Source: Isoetes taiwanensis (Eukaryota > Streptophyta > Lycopodiopsida > Isoetales > Isoetaceae). Taken from it: a DNA stretch of 64,000 bases. Of the stretch, positions 27,968-42,600 are shown in pieces (position 1 is the stretch's first letter; each line of letters begins with the position of its first letter). The stretch spans positions 6,365,334-6,429,333 of the forward strand of contig JAJEKV010000070.1 of the NCBI GenBank assembly GCA_021234155.1, in the 5' to 3' direction. Position numbers and translations under genes: made by a program. A model generated the notes under the pieces. It did no database searches. It saw nothing but the letters and a program-made list of their open reading frames with translations, and was not told the DNA's origin.

Positions 27968-30900
27968 ATTAATTGCTAATTTATGAATGTCTTGCCATCA
28001 CAAAGCGCCTCACTTCTACTTGGCTACATCGGGAGGAGGACAGGCCCAAACTCCGCCCGCCAGCCTCTTGGTTCGTATTCTCGTCATAGCTCTTTCTGGC
28101 TGTGTCCCAAAGTGCATGAAGTCTCTCAAAACGCAAAACCCTTCTAGAACCCGCAACCCATGGTTTACGCTTTGGAGGCCCCTTCCTTGTCGATTCTCAA
28201 GGACCTTGCACCGTGATTCCACATGGAGTGGGGTGTTGGACGCCCAAAGCACTCCACCCTAAAAACTCCTGCCGCTTGCCCCGGCACCCTCTCCCCAGCG
28301 TCCCCTGGGATCTGACGCGCACCTCCCCTCTCCTGGACCGCGATGGCTCTGCCAATGGACTCGTAACGCCGACATATTGCCTTGGGGACTAAGTTCCGCG
28401 GGCCGGCGACCACCACTTCCAAGAAGCACCAGCTCACTTCCATCACACCTCGTAGTCAATTGGCCTAGGATGTGGATGCTGGGATACCTGCCGTGGAGGG
28501 CGTGGAGTGTTTTTTGCAAAACCGTAATCTTTGTAACTTGCTCCCTAGGGTAATTTCGCTTATCTCGTGACGAGATTTGGCAGTGGTCGATTTGCCATTC
28601 CTGAGGCCTCTACGTTCAACGACAAGACATCAGCGGCTTTACAAGGCCGACCTCAGACGCGTTTGACAAGTTCTCCCCGACCGACCGAATCTTTTGCCTT
28701 CCAAGAGGGGCCCCTCAACGGAGGATCCAACGTCGGATAGGGAACCGGGCTCCTGGAGGGTGGTTTGAGTTAGCGGGCAAATGCAGGCCGCTGTGAAGGG
28801 CTGCCTCGAATCCTTTTTGATCCCGCCTCTTGGGGTCCCACTTCCCTCTTGGTGAGGGATCTCTGCAAGGTCCCCGGGCCCTTGACTTGGGAAGGGTGCC
28901 ACCGTTGCCCCAAGTAACGGCCGCCCCACTGCTCTAATGCTAACCCTTGACCTGCACCTCCTAAAAATTCTCGGCCTGGGCTGTGTGCTGAGATGGATTA
29001 GGAATCCAGCTGGCAAAATCAGAATTTATTTTCGCATAAATGGCCACTAAGTAATTTATGAATGTCTTGCCACTGCAAAAGCGCTCACTTCTACTTGCTA
29101 CATCGGGAGGAGGAAGCTGCGCCCAAACTCCGCCCACAGTTCTTGCTCCGTATTCTCGGGCCGTTTTCGCCGTGTCCCAAGTGCAATTGCATCAAGTCTC
29201 TACCAAAACGCAAACCCTTCTAGAACTTGGCAACCTACGTGGTTTACGCTTGGGAGGCCCTCTCCCTTGTCGATTCTCAGCTGACCTTGCACCGCGTGAC
29301 TTGACGGGAGGGGTGTTGACGCCGCAGCACGGACTCCTAAAAATCCCCCTAAGCTGCTTGCCCCGGACTTCCTCTCCCCAAGGCCCTCGGGACGACGGGC
29401 ACCTCCCCTCTCCTGGACCGCCATTTGGCTCTCGCCACGGACTCTAACGCCGACATTGCTCGCTGGGACCAAGCTCAAGGGGCCAGAAGACCACCACCCT
29501 CCAAGAAGCACCAGTAGCTCACTTCCATCACACTCAGTCAATTGGCCTAGGATGTGGATGCTGGATAACCGTCAGTGGAGGGCGTGGAGTGTTTCTTTCT
29601 TTTGCAAAACCTATCTTTGTAACTTGCTCCCTAGGTAATTTCGGGCCATTCCTAGACGATTTGGCAGGTCGACGGCTATCTCCGTGAGCCTCCCTGCGCT
29701 GCCTGAACGACAAGACACGCGGCTTCTAATTCGTGATTTCGCTGTTTGACAAAGTTCTCCCGACCGACCGAATCTTTAGGGTGGCCTTCCCCGGCAGGGG
29801 CCCTTGAACGGAGGATCCAACGGCCTAGGGAACCGGCCCGGAGGGTGGTTACAGCTGCAGCTCCCCTGGGAGCTGCCAGAAGGGCTGCCTCAAACCTTTT
29901 TGATCCCCGCCTCTTGGGTCCGGGACTTCCTCTTGTGAGGGATCCCCGCAAAGGGTCCCCGGGCTCGCTTGACTTGGGGGTAGGGGTGCCAGCTCGCTGC
30001 TCCCGCAACGGGCTGCCTCACCGCTCTAATGCTAACTCCTTTGACCTAGACCTTTCTCCTTCAAAATTTCGAAAAATTGGGTCAGGCCGAGATGGATTAA
30101 GAATCCAACCGCAAAAAATCGTGACTTATTTTCGTGACAATGCATTAATTAAGTAATTTATGAATGTCTTGCCACGCAAAAGCTTCCACTCTACTTGCTA
30201 CATCGAGTGAGTGACAGCTCCAAACTCCGCCCGCTAGTTCCCTTGCTCCGTATTCTCTATCAGCCGCTTCTACGTGTCCTAAGTGCGTACGTAATTAAGT
30301 CTCGCCCCCAAAACGCGAAACCTTTCTAGGAACTCCGCAAACCTGGGTTAGGGCTGGGCGCTGGGAGGCCCTCTCCTTGCCGATTCCCGGGGCGAAATCC
30401 CGTAATCGCGTGGGACTTGACGGGAGTGGGGGTGTTGGACGCCGCAGCACGGACCCTAAAATCCCTAAGCCGCTGCCCCACTCTCTCCTCCCCAAGGCCC
30501 CGGGATCTGACGGGGTGACCTCCCTTCTCCGAATCTATTTGGCTCTCGCCAATAGACTCTCGTGGACGCCGACTGTCCCCCGGGGACCAAGTTCCTGGGC
30601 CGTAAGACCACCCGCCAATTTCCAAGAAGCACCTCAAAGTAGCTCACTTCCATCACACCTCGTAGTCAATTGGCCTGTGATGTGATGGGATACCGCCGCG
30701 GGAGGGCGTGGAGTGTTTCTTTTGCAAACCGAATTTGTAACTTTGCTCCCAGGGTAATTTCGCCATTCCGACGATTTGGCAGGGTCGACGGTTATTCCCG
30801 GAGCCTCCCGCCCAACGACAAGACATCAGCAGTTTCTAAGCAAGGCCGACTTCGACGCCTGCTTCTGATAAGCCCTCCCGACCGACTGAATCTTTAGGGC

Positions 30901-32002
30901 CTTCCCAAGAGGGCTCCTTGAACGAGGATCCAACGGGTTTGATAGGGAACCGGCCCTGAGGGTGGTCATTAGCGCAGTGCTCGGGAGCGCCAGAAGGGGT
31001 CAGCCTCTGAACTTTTTTGATCCCGCCTTTGGGGGTCCCACTTCCCTCTCAGGAGGGATCCTCGCAAGGTTCCGCTCGCTTTGACTTGGGTAGGGTGCCA
31101 GCCAAGGTTCGCAACGGGCTGCCTCGATCGTCGGTAATGCTAACCTCTTTGACCTAGACCTTCTCCTAAAATTTCAAAATTGGCTGTAGTCGAGATGGAT
31201 TAAGAACTAGCCGCAAAAAATCGTAATTTATTTTCGCATAATGCATTAATTGCGACTTATGAATGTCTTGCCACACTCCAAAAGCTCTAATTTCTACTTG
31301 CCACATCGAGTGAGGACAGCCCAAACTCCGCCCGCTAGTTCCCTGTTCGTGATTCTTCCTACCGCCGCCGCCAGGTCCTGCGCACAGACTAAGCCCGCCC
31401 CCAAAACGCAAACCCTTCTAGAACCTCGCAAACCCACGTGGCTTCTTACGCTTTGGGAGGCCCTCTCCTTGCTGGGGATTCGGGCGACCTTGGCGCCGCG
31501 GACTTGACGTGGAGTGGGGGGTGTTGACGCACCTGGCCCTAAAATTCCCCCGGCCGCTTGCCTCACTCTCCCCCCAAGGGCCTTGGGACTCCACTCACCT
31601 CCCCTCCGTAATCGCCATTTGGCTCGCTAATGGACTCCTAACGCCGACATTGCCCCTCGGGACCAAGTTCCGCGGGCCGTAAGACCACCCGACATCCAAG
31701 AAGCCAAAGTAGCTCACTTCCATCACACCTCAGAGTCAATTGGCCCAGGATGTGGATGCGGATACCGCTGTGAGGGCGTGGAGTGTTTTTCTTTTGCAAA
31801 ACCCAATTAACTTCTGTTCTCAGGGTAATTTCGCCATTCCGACGATTTAAGGTGGTCATTTGCCATTCCTGAGCCTCCTGCCCGAACGACAAGACACCGC
31901 GGAAGTTTCTACAAGGTCACCTCGTGATCTCGTTTGACAAGTTCTCCTGACCCATCTGGAATCTTTGGGCCTTCCCCAAGAGGGGCCTCGAACGGAGGAT
32001 CC

Positions 32003-32298
32003 AAATCTGGCCGGATAGGGGAATCGGGCTCCTGAGGGTGGTCATTGGGCTTGCAAATGTGTGAGCCACAGTGAAGGGTCAGCTTCTGAACTTTTTGATC
32101 CCGCCTCTTGGGATCCGCACTCTCCTCCTCTTGTGAGGGATTCCCTCGCAAGGTTCCGCCTCGCTTTGACTTGGGGAAGGGTGCTAACTCGGTTGCCCGC
32201 AACGCTGCCCCGACCGCTCTAATGCTAACCCTTTGACCTAGACCTTTCTCCTCGGTAAATTTCAAAATTGGGCCGTGGTGTCGAGGATTGATTAGAAT
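32003..32298 (+). repeat. Linked variant haplotype with 36-bp deletion, occurrence 3
   Basis: All four marks are present: AAATCTGGCCGGA at 32,003, GAATC, GTGCTAACTC near 32,181, and the deletion junction at 32,298/32,299. As in occurrence 1, the following monomer carries CTCTACC before CCAAAACG (33,523; in occurrence 1, 21,571). The shared stretch therefore probably exceeds one monomer. The offset from occurrence 1 is 11,965 bp, or eleven monomers. Confidence 0.8.
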
Positions 32299-35200
32299 AT
32301 TACTCGCGAATTTATGAATGTCTTGGGTTAATGCGAAAAGCTTCACTTCTACTTGCTACATCGTGAGGAGGATGCCCAAACTCCGCCTCCGCCGCTTCCC
32401 TGTTCGTGATTCTCGGTTGCAAATGCCGCCGTGTCCTGGTGCAACAGACCAAGTCTCGCCCCCAAAACGCAAAACCTCTTCTAGAACCCTCGCAACCCAT
32501 GGTTTATTGCTTGAGGCCTCTCCTTGTTTATCTGGCACCTCGTGACCGTGACTTGACATGGAGGGGTGTCACGCCAAAGTACTCCACCCTAAAATCCTGG
32601 GCTGCTTGCCCCGAATTCTCTCCCCTGCCCTGGGACGACGCCACCTCCCTCTCCTAATCGCTGATTTGGCTCTCGCCAATGACCCAGAACGCCGACATTG
32701 CCTTTGGGGACCAAGTTCCGCGGCGACCACCCCACCTCCAAGAAGCACCAGTAGCTCACTTCCATCACACCTCGCCAGTCAATTGGCCTAGGATGTGGAT
32801 GCTGGGATACCGTCAGGAGGGCTTGAGTGTTTCTTTCTTTGCAAACCACCTTGTAACTTGCTCCCCTAGGGTAATTTCGGCCATTCCATTTATTTGGCAG
32901 GTTTATTTGCTATTCCGAGCTCCCCATTGCCCGCCAACGACAAGACATCAAGGGGTTTCTGGGCAAGGCCGCACTCCCATGACGCCTCAGCGGTTTGATG
33001 AAAGTTCTCCTTGATCACCTGGAATCTTTGGGCCTTCCCAAAGAGGGGCCCTGAACGGAGGATCCAACGGTCGATAGGGAACCGCTCCTGAGGGTGTGGT
33101 TCATTAGCGCAGCCCCTGGGAGCCGCCAGAAGGGGCTGCCTGGGAACTTTTGATCCCGCCTGGGTCCTGACTCTCCCCTGAGGGATCCCCGCAAGGTCCT
33201 CGCCTCGCTTGGACTTGGGGAAGGGTGCCACCGCTGTTCCCGCAACGGGCTGCCCCGGACCGCTCTAATGCTAACCCTTTAAATCCAGACCTTCTCCTAA
33301 AATTTCAAAATTGGTCAGGTGGTGCTGGAGATGGATTTCAGCTGGCAAAATCAGAATTTATTTTCGTATTAAATGCATTAATTATGAATTTATGAATGTC
33401 TTCTACATCAAGCTCTCGACTTCTACTTCTGCTACACATCGGAGGACAGGCCCAAACCCTCGCCGGGCCTCCCTTGTCTGTGATTCTCGGCTGCAGCCAC
33501 AGTCCCAAGTGCACAGACAAAGTCCTCTACCCCAAAACGCAAACCCTTCTGGGTAACTTGGCAACCCATGTGGTTTACGCTTTGGGAGGCCCCCTTCCTG
33601 TCGATTCTATGACCTTGCCACCGACTCGACGCGGGAGTGGGGTGTTGACGCAGAGCACTAATTCTAAAATCCCCCTGCTGCTTGCCCCAATTTCCTCTCC
33701 CCAAGGCCCCTGGGACTACTCTGCCACCTCCCTCCTCCCAATCGCTGATGGCTCTGCCAATGGACTCCTAACGCCGACATTGCTCAGGGGGACCAAGTCA
33801 AGGGCTGTAAGACCACCCGAATTTCCAAGAAGCACCAAAGTAGCTCACTTCCATCACACTCGTAGTCAATTGGCCTAGATGTGGATGCGGATACCTGGGC
33901 TGCGGAGGGCGTGAGTGTTTCTTCTTTGCAAACCGGTAATCTTGTAACTTGCTCCCTAGGGTAATTTCGCCATTCCTGGACGATTTGGCAGGGTCGATTT
34001 GCTATTCCTGAAAGCCTCCTCAAAGGTTCAACGACAAGACATCATGGGTTTCTACAAGGCCGACCTCGTGACGCTCAGCGGTTTGACACAAGTTCTCTCG
34101 ACCGATCTGGAATCTTTAGGGCTTCCAAGAGGGGCCCTTGAACGAGGATCCAACGGTCGGATAGGGAACCGGCCCGGAGGTGGTCATTAGCGCGGGTAGC
34201 CCCCTGGGAGCTACCGCCAGAAGGGTCAGCCTCTGAACTTGATCCCGCCTTGGGGTCCTGACTCTCCCTCTTGTGAGGGATCCTGCAAGGTCCTTGGCCT
34301 GCTTGACTTGGGGTAGGGTGCCAGCTCGCTGCCCCCGCAAATCCGCCGCCTCGACCGCTCTAATGCTAACCCTTTGACCTAGACCTTCTCCGCCAAAATT
34401 TCAAAATTGGGCTGTGTGTCGAGATGGATTAAGAACCAGCTGGGTAAAAATCAGAATTTCTATTTTCGCATACGTATTAATTATAATTTATAATGTCTTC
34501 TACACAAAAGCTCAATTTCTACTTGCCACATCGGGAGGAGGGACAGGCCCAAACTCCGCCCGCTAGTTCCCTTGTCTGCAGAGTCTACTGCCGCCGCCAG
34601 GTCCTAAGTGTACAGACTGCTCGGCCCCAAAACGCAAACCCTCTAGAACCCTCGCAACCCACACGTGGTTTACGCTTTGGAGGCCCCCTCTCCTTGCATT
34701 CGGCGAACCTTGCACCGTGACTTGACGCGGAGTGGGGTGTTGGACGCCGAAAGCACGGGACCCTAAAATCCCCCGAAGCCGCTGCCCCACTTCCTCTCCC
34801 CAAGGCCCCTCGGGACGGACGTACCTCCCTTCTCCTGGACCGCGTATTTGGCTCTCGCCAATAGACTCGTAACGCCGAATTGCCCCGGGGACTGCCTTGG
34901 CCAAGACCACCACTTCCAAGAAGCACCCAAAGTAGCCTACCCATCACACTGTGAGTCAATTGGCCTAGGATGTGGATGCTGGATACCGTCAGTGGAGGGC
35001 GTGAGTGTTTCTTTCTTTTGCAAAACCACCTTGTAACTTGCTCCCTAGGTACTTCGCCATTCGACGACGGCAGGGTCGCATTTGCTATTCTCGAGCCTCC
35101 CCAAAGGCTCCTAACGACAAGACATCAAGCGTTTCTACAAGGCCACCTCGTGACGCCGGGGTTTCTGGATAAGTTCCCTCCCTGACCATCCGAATCTTTA

Positions 35201-36326
35201 GGGCCTTCCCCCAAGAGGGGTTCTTGAACGGAGGATCCAACGGCCTGATAGGGGAACCGGCCCGGAGGGTGGTTATTAGCGCAAGCAAAATGGGAGCGCC
35301 GCCAGAAGGGTCAGCCGGGGAACTTTTTGGATCCCGCCTTGGGGTCCTCTTGTGAGGGATCCCCGCAAGGTCCCCGCCTCACACCAGTGGGGTGCCACTG
35401 CCTGCCCCGCAACGCCGCCTCGTAATCGCCTAATGCTAACCTCACCTAGACCTCTCCTATACCCCCTAAAATTGGGTCATGTAGGGCCGGGAGATGGATT
35501 AAGAATCCACCGCAAAAAATCAGAATTTATTTTCGTGACAATGCATTAAATGTAAATTTATGAATGTCTTGCCACCGCAGTTTCCTAATTTCTACTTGCC
35601 ACATCGAGTGAGGACAGGCCCAAACTCCGCCCTCGCTAGTTCCCCTTGCTCAGATTCCTACCGCCGCCAGTCCCCAAGTGCAATGTATCGGTGCCCCGCC
35701 CCCAAAACGCAAAACCCTTCTTAGAACCCTCGCCAAACCCACGTGGTTTACGCTTGGAGGCCCTCTCCTTGTCGATTCGGGCGGACCTTTGCGACTTGAC
35801 GCGGGAGTGGGGTGTTGGACGCCAGAGCACGGACCCTAAAATTCCCCTAAGCCGCTGCCCCACTTCCTCTCCCTGCCTTGGGATCTGATTTCCAGCGCAC
35901 TTCCCTCTCCGCATCGCCATTTGGCTCTCGCTTAATGGACTTTAACGCCGACATTGCCTCTGGGGACCAAGTCTGCGGGCCGTAAGACCACCCGGCCCAA
36001 GCAGTTTCAAAGTAGCCTACTTCCATCACACTCGTAGTCAATTGGCCTAGGATGTGGATGCTGGATACCGCCGCGGGAGGGCGTGAGTGTTTCTTTTCTT
36101 TGCAAACCACCTTGTAACTTGGGTTCTCTAGGGTAATTTCGCCATTCCGGATGATTTGGTGGTCGATTTGCCATTCCGAGCCTCCTTGCGTTCTAACGAC
36201 AAGACATCAGGCGTTTCTTACAAGGTCACCTCAGACTTCAAGGTTTGGATTAAGTTCTCCTCGGACCGAGTCCGAATCTTTGGGCCTTCCCAAAGAGGGC
36301 CTCTGAACGGTGATCCAACGGCCGGA

Positions 36327-36601
36327 TAGGGGAATCGGCCCGGAGGGTGGTTATTAGCTGCAGCCCCTCGGGAGCCGCCAGAAGGGCTGCCTGAACTTTT
36401 TGATCCCGGCCAGTCCGCACTCTCCCTCTTGTGAGGGATCCCCGCAAGGTCCTGGCCTCGCTTGACTTGGGGAAGGGTGCCAACTCTAAGGTTCTCAGCA
36501 ACGGCTGCCCCCGACCGCTCTAATGCTAAATCTCTTTGACCTGTGACCTTCTCCGCCAAATTTCTCAAAATTGGGTCAGTAGGCCGAGATGCATTAGGAA
36601 T
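36327..36601 (+). repeat. Linked variant haplotype with 36-bp deletion, occurrence 4
   Basis: GAATC after TAGGGG, GTGCCAACTC near 36,477, and the same deletion junction at 36,601/36,602. It lies four monomers after occurrence 3, which itself lies four after occurrence 2. The monomers that start after occurrences 2, 3 and 4 also share GACATGGAG or CACATGGAG and a CAAAG(C/T)AC(TC)CACCC word. Confidence 0.78.
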
Positions 36602-39600
36602 ATTAATTGCTAATTTATGAATGTCTTGCCACCGCAAAGCTCACTTCTACTCTTCTGCCACACCTGAGGAGGACAGCCCAAACCTCGGCCCGCCCCTTGT
36701 CTGCATTCTCAAGTTGCAGCCGCCAGTCCTGCGCAACAGACTAAGTCTCGCCCCCAAAACGCAAAACCCTTCTAGAACCCGCAACCCACGTGGTTTACTG
36801 CTTTGGAGGCCCCCTCTCCTGTCGCATTCTATGACCTGCAACTCTGACTTGACATGGAGGGGTGTTGGACGCCCAAAGCACCCACCCCAAAACTTCCTAA
36901 GCCGCTTGCCCACCCTCCCCAAGGCCCCTCGGGACTGACCTGCAGACCTCCTCTTCCGAATCACATTTGCCACAGACTCGTAACGCCAATTGCCCCTCGG
37001 GGACCAAGCCCTGGCCGTAAGACCACCACCTCCAAGAAGCCAAAGTAGCTCACTTCCATCAAGCACTCGTAGTCAATTGGCCTAGGATGTGGATGCAGAT
37101 ACCGTCAGGAGGGCGGAGTGTTTCTTTCTTTGCAAAACCGACCTTGTAACTTGCCCCTAGGTAATTCACATTCCCGACGCATTTGGCAGGTCGACGGTCA
37201 TTCCTCGAGCCTCCCTGCCCGAACGACAAGACACCGCTGCTTCTGCTGTCACCCTCGTGATCTTCCACGCGCTTGACAAGTTCTCCGGACCGATCTAAAT
37301 CTTTTGGGCCCTCTCAAGAGGGGCCCTCGAACGGAGGATCCAAATCTGCCGGATAGGGAACCGCCCGGAGGGTGATCATTAGCGCAGTAGCCCCCTCGTG
37401 AGCCACAGAAGGGCTGCCTCGGAACGTTTTTGGATCCCGCCTGGGGTCAAGACTCTCCCTCTTTGTGAGGGATCCCCGCAGTCATGGCCTCGCTTGACTT
37501 GGGAAGGGTGCCACTTGCTGTTCCCAACGGCCAGTTCTCGACCGCTCTAATGCTAACCCTTGACCTAGACCTTCCTAAAATTTTGAAAATTGGGCTGTGT
37601 GCTGGAGATGGATTAGAATCCAGCCGCAAAAAATCAGAATTTCTATTTTCTCGTACAATGCATTAATTAAGTAATTTATGAATGTCTTCACACCGCAAAG
37701 CGCCCCTAATTTCTACTCTGCTACATCGGGAGGAGAGGACAAGCCTGCAAACTCCGCCCACGCCTCCCTTGCTCCATATTCTCGTCAGAAATTTTCTGCT
37801 GTGTCCTGCTCAATGTATTCAGTCTCGGGCCCCAAAACGCAAACCCTTCTAGAACCCTCGGGCAACCCAATGTGGCTTGACAGCTTTTGGAGGCCCCTCT
37901 CCTTGTCAAATTCATGGACCTGGCGCCGCGGACTTGATGTGGAGTAGTGCTTTACCGCCACCACGGACCCTGTAACCTCTCGAAACCCAAGGTTCCGACC
38001 CTCCCCAAGGCTCCCCGGGGACGGACGCAACCTCCCTCCCACCGCGATTTGGCTCTCACAATGGACTCAACGCCGACATTGCCCTGGGGACCAAGTTCGT
38101 GGCCAGAAGACCACCCGACCTCCAAGAAGCTTCAAAGTAGTTCACTCATCACACTCAGAAGGTCAATTGGCCTAGGATGTGGATGCGGATAATCGGCCGC
38201 AGTAGGGCGCGGAGTGTTCCTTCTTTTGCAAACCGAATCTTGTAACTTGCTCCCTAGGTAATTGACGATTTGGCAGGGTCGACGGCCATTCCTGAAAGCC
38301 TCCCCGTGCCCAACGACAAGACATTAATCGCGGTTTCTACAAGGTCGCACTTCTAGATCACTCATGGGCTTGATAATAAGTGCTCCTCCTGACCATCCGA
38401 ATCTTGGCCTTCCCCAAGAGGTGGGGCCCCCGAACGGAGGGGATCCAACGGTCGGATAGGGAACCGGCCCGGAGGGTGGTTACATGCAGTGTACTCGGGA
38501 GCGCCGCCAGAAGGGTTGCCTCGGGAACTTTTTGATCCCGCCTCTTGGGGTCCTGGACACTCTTGTGGGAGGGATCCTCGTAAAGGTCCTGGCCTCTGCT
38601 GACTTGGGAAGGCAGCCAGCTCGTTGCTCGCAACGGCTGCCCCGACCGCTCTAATGCTAACCCTTGACCTAGACCTTCTCCAAAATTTCAAATTGGGCCG
38701 GTGGCCGAGATGGATTAGTGGCAACCAGCCGGCAAAATCAATTTATTTTCAGACAATGCATTAATTAAGTGAATTATGAATGTCTTCTAAGCGATCAAGA
38801 AAAGCTCGACTTCTACTTGCCACATCGAGGAGGACAAGCTCCAAATCCCAGCCCGGCCGGGCTCTTGCTCCATATTCCTACCGCAGCCTCGGCCAGTCCC
38901 AAGTGCAATGCACTCAACTCTGCCCCAAAACGCAAACCCTTCTAGAACTCCTCGCAACCCACAGGCTTTATGCTGGTGCCCTCTCCTTGTCAGATTCAAG
39001 CACCTTGCGCCATGACTTGACGCGGAGTGGGGTGTTGACAGAGCACGACCCTAAAATCCCTCCTCTAAGTCAAGTGCCCCACTTCCTCTCCCCAAGGCCT
39101 TGGGGATGATCGGCTTACCCTCTCCTCGAATCGCGATTTGGCTCTCGCCACGTGGACTAACGCTGAGTATATTGCCCTAGGGACTCAAGTTCGCGGGCTG
39201 TAAGACCACCACCTCCAAGCAGTTTCAAAGTAGCCACTTCCATTACACTCGTGAGTCAACAATTGGCCTAGGATGTGGGATGCGGATACCGCCGGAGGGC
39301 GGAGTGTTTCTTTTGCAAACCGAATCTTGTAAATTTGCTCCCTAGGGTAATCCGGACGATTTGGCAGTCGATTTGCCATTCCGAAAGCTCCTCCTCATGC
39401 AAGGCTCGCGACGACAAGACATCAAGTGTTTCTACAAGGCCTTCCACTGTGACTTCCGCTGTTTGACAAGTTCTCCTGGGACCATCTCGAATCTTTTGGC
39501 CTTCCCGGAAGAGGGGCTCCCCAACGGAGGATCCAACGGTCGGATAGGGAACCGGCTCCTGGGAGGGTGGTCATTAGCGCAGCAGCCCCGGGAGCTGCTG

Positions 39601-42600
39601 TGAAGGGCTGCCTCGGGAACTTTTTTGAGATCCCGCCTGGGGTCCTGACTTCCTCCTTTGCAGGGATCCCAAGGTCCCGCCTCGCTTGACGGGTGCCACC
39701 GTTGCCCTCAAGTAAACGGCCCCACCGCTCTAATGCTAACCTTTGACCTAGACCTTCCGAAAATTTCTAAAATTGGCCGGTAGTCGAGATGGATTAGGAA
39801 TCCAGCCGGCAAAAATCGTAATTTATTTTCGTATTAAATGCATTAATTAAGTAATTTATGAATGTCTTGCCACCGCAAAAGCGCCCGACTTCTACTCGCT
39901 TACATCGGGAGGGCGACAGCTCCAAACTCCACCTCACGGGCCTCGTCCGTATTCTCGTCATAAATTTGTGTCCCAAGTGCAACAGTATCAAGTTCCTACC
40001 AAAAATGCAAACCCTTCTAGAACTTGGCAACCCATGTGGTTTACGTTGGAGGCCCCTCTGTCGATTCATGGACCTTGCAACGGACTTGACGTGGAGGGGG
40101 GTGTTGACGCCAAAGCACCTGACCTAAAATCCCCCAAGCCGCTTGCCCCTCGCACTTCCTCTCCCCAAGGCCCCCGGGACTAATTTCCGCCGCACCTCCC
40201 TCCTGGGACCCGATTTGGCTCGCTTAATGGACCTTTAACGTCATTATTGCCCTCGGGACCAAGCTCGTGTGGGCCGTAAGACCACCACTTCCAAGAAGTA
40301 CCAAAAGTAGCTCACTTCCATCACACTCGTGAGTCAATTGGCCTAGGATGTGATGCTGGATACCATGCGGGAGGGCGGAGTGTTTTCTTTTGCAAAAACC
40401 GACCTTGTAACTTGCTCCTCTAGGTAATTTCGCCATTCCTATTTATTTAAGGTAGGTTGTATTTGGCCTCCGGAGCTCTCCTGCCCGAATTCCATAAGAC
40501 ACCGCGCGTTTCTAAGGCAAGGCCACCTCGTGACTTCGCCGTTTGACAAGTTCTCCCTAATCGACTGAATCTTTTAGGGCCTTCCCAAGAGGGGCTCAAC
40601 GTATGGATCCAACGGTCGGATAGGGGAACCGGGCTCCGAGGGTGGTCATTAGCGCAGTACCCCTGGGAGCCGTGAAGGGCTGCCTCGAACTTTTTGATCC
40701 CGCCTTGGGTCCGGGACTTCTCCTCTTGTGAGGGATCCCCTAAAGGTCCCGCCTCGCTTTTGATTCTAGAAGGGAAAGCAAATTGTTGCCCCGCAACGGG
40801 CTGCCCGACCGCTCTAATGCTAACCCTTTGACCTAGACCTTCCTCAAAAATTCAAATTGGTCAGGTGTCAAGATGGATTAGGAATCCACCGCAAAAATCA
40901 ATTTATTTTCGCATAATGCATTAATTGGCGTAATTTATGAATGTCTTGCCACCGCAGCCTCGACTTCTACTTGCCACATCGGGAGGAGGATGTGCCCAAA
41001 CTCCGGGCCTGGGCCGCCTTCCTTGCTCCGTATCTTCCTGGGCCAAGCAAATTTTCTGCCAGTCCTGCGCAACAGGCATCAAATCTCGCCCCCAAAACGC
41101 GAAACCCTTCTAGAACTTGGCAACCCATGTGGTTTACGTTTGGGAGGCCCTCCTTGTCGCATTCCGGGCGGGACCTTGCACCGCGGACTTGACGTGGAGT
41201 GGGGTGCTGGACGCCAGAGCACGGACCCTAAAATCTCCTGGGCCGCTAGTTCCGGCTTCCTCTCTCCCAAGGCCCTCGGGACTACCTGCCACTTCCCCTC
41301 TCCTGGACCGCTGCATTTGGCTCGCTTAATGGACTCCGGGGAACGGCCGACATTGCCCCTGGGACCAAGCCCGTGGCCAGAAGACCACCCACTCCAAGAA
41401 GCACCAGCAGTCACTTCCATCACACTCGTGAGTCACTGGGCCTAGGATGTGGGATGATACCGCTGCGGGAGGGCGGAGTGTTTCTTTTCTTTGCAAACCG
41501 AATCTTGTAACTTGCTCCTAGGTAATTTCGCCATTCCGATGATTTGGCAGGGTCGATTTGCCATTTCGAGCCTCCAAAGGTTCAACGACAAGACACCGCT
41601 GTTTCTACAAGGCCACTCGTGACTTCACGGTTGGACAGTTCTCCCGACCGACTGAATCTTTAGGGCCTTCCAAGAGGGGCCCTTGAACGGAGGATCCAAC
41701 GGGTCGGATAGGGGAACCAAGGCTCCTGGGAGGGTGGTTTTTCATTAGCGTGTGCCCTCGGGAGCCAGCGAAGGGCTGCCTCGAACTTTTTTTGATCCCT
41801 CTTTGGGGTCCTGACTTCCTCTTGTGAGGGATCCTCGCAAGGTCCCCGCCTCGCTTGACTTGCAGGTAGGTGCCACCGGGCTGCTCCCGCAACGGGCTGC
41901 CCCACTGTTCTAATGCTAACCCTTTGACCTAGACCTTCCTAAAAATTTCAAAATTGGGTCAGGTGTCGAGATGGATTAAGAATCCAGCCGCAAAAATCAG
42001 AATTTATTTTCGCATAATGCATTAATTAAATTTATGAATGTCTTGCCATCAGTAGCCCCGACTTTCTACTTGCTACATCGGGAGGAGTGGATGTATGCCC
42101 AAACTCGGCCCGCTGCCCCTGTTCGTGATTCTCCTCTACCAGTAGCCTTCTAGGCTGTGTCCCCAGTGCAACAGACCAAGTCCGCCCCAAAACGCAAAAC
42201 CCTTCGAGAACCCTCGCACCCAATGGTTTACGCCGCTTTGGAGGCCCTCTCCTTGTCGATTCGGGCGTGGACCTTGAGCCGCGTGATCTTGACGTGGAGT
42301 GGGGTGCTGGGACGCCTGCAGCACTCTGACCCTGTACCCCCTAAGTCGCTTGCCCTGAATTTCCCCCCAAAGGCCTTGGGGACTACTCTGCCCACTCCTC
42401 CTGGACCGCGATTTGCCTCGCTTAATGGACTCGTGAACGCCGACATTGCCCCGGGGACCAAGTTCCGCGGGCCGTAAGACCACCCGAATTTCCAAGAAGC
42501 GCCAAAGTAGCTCACTTCCATCACACTCGGGGAGTCAATTGGCCTAGGATGTGATGCGGATACCGCCGCGGAGGGCTTGAGTGTTTTCTTTTGCAAAACC

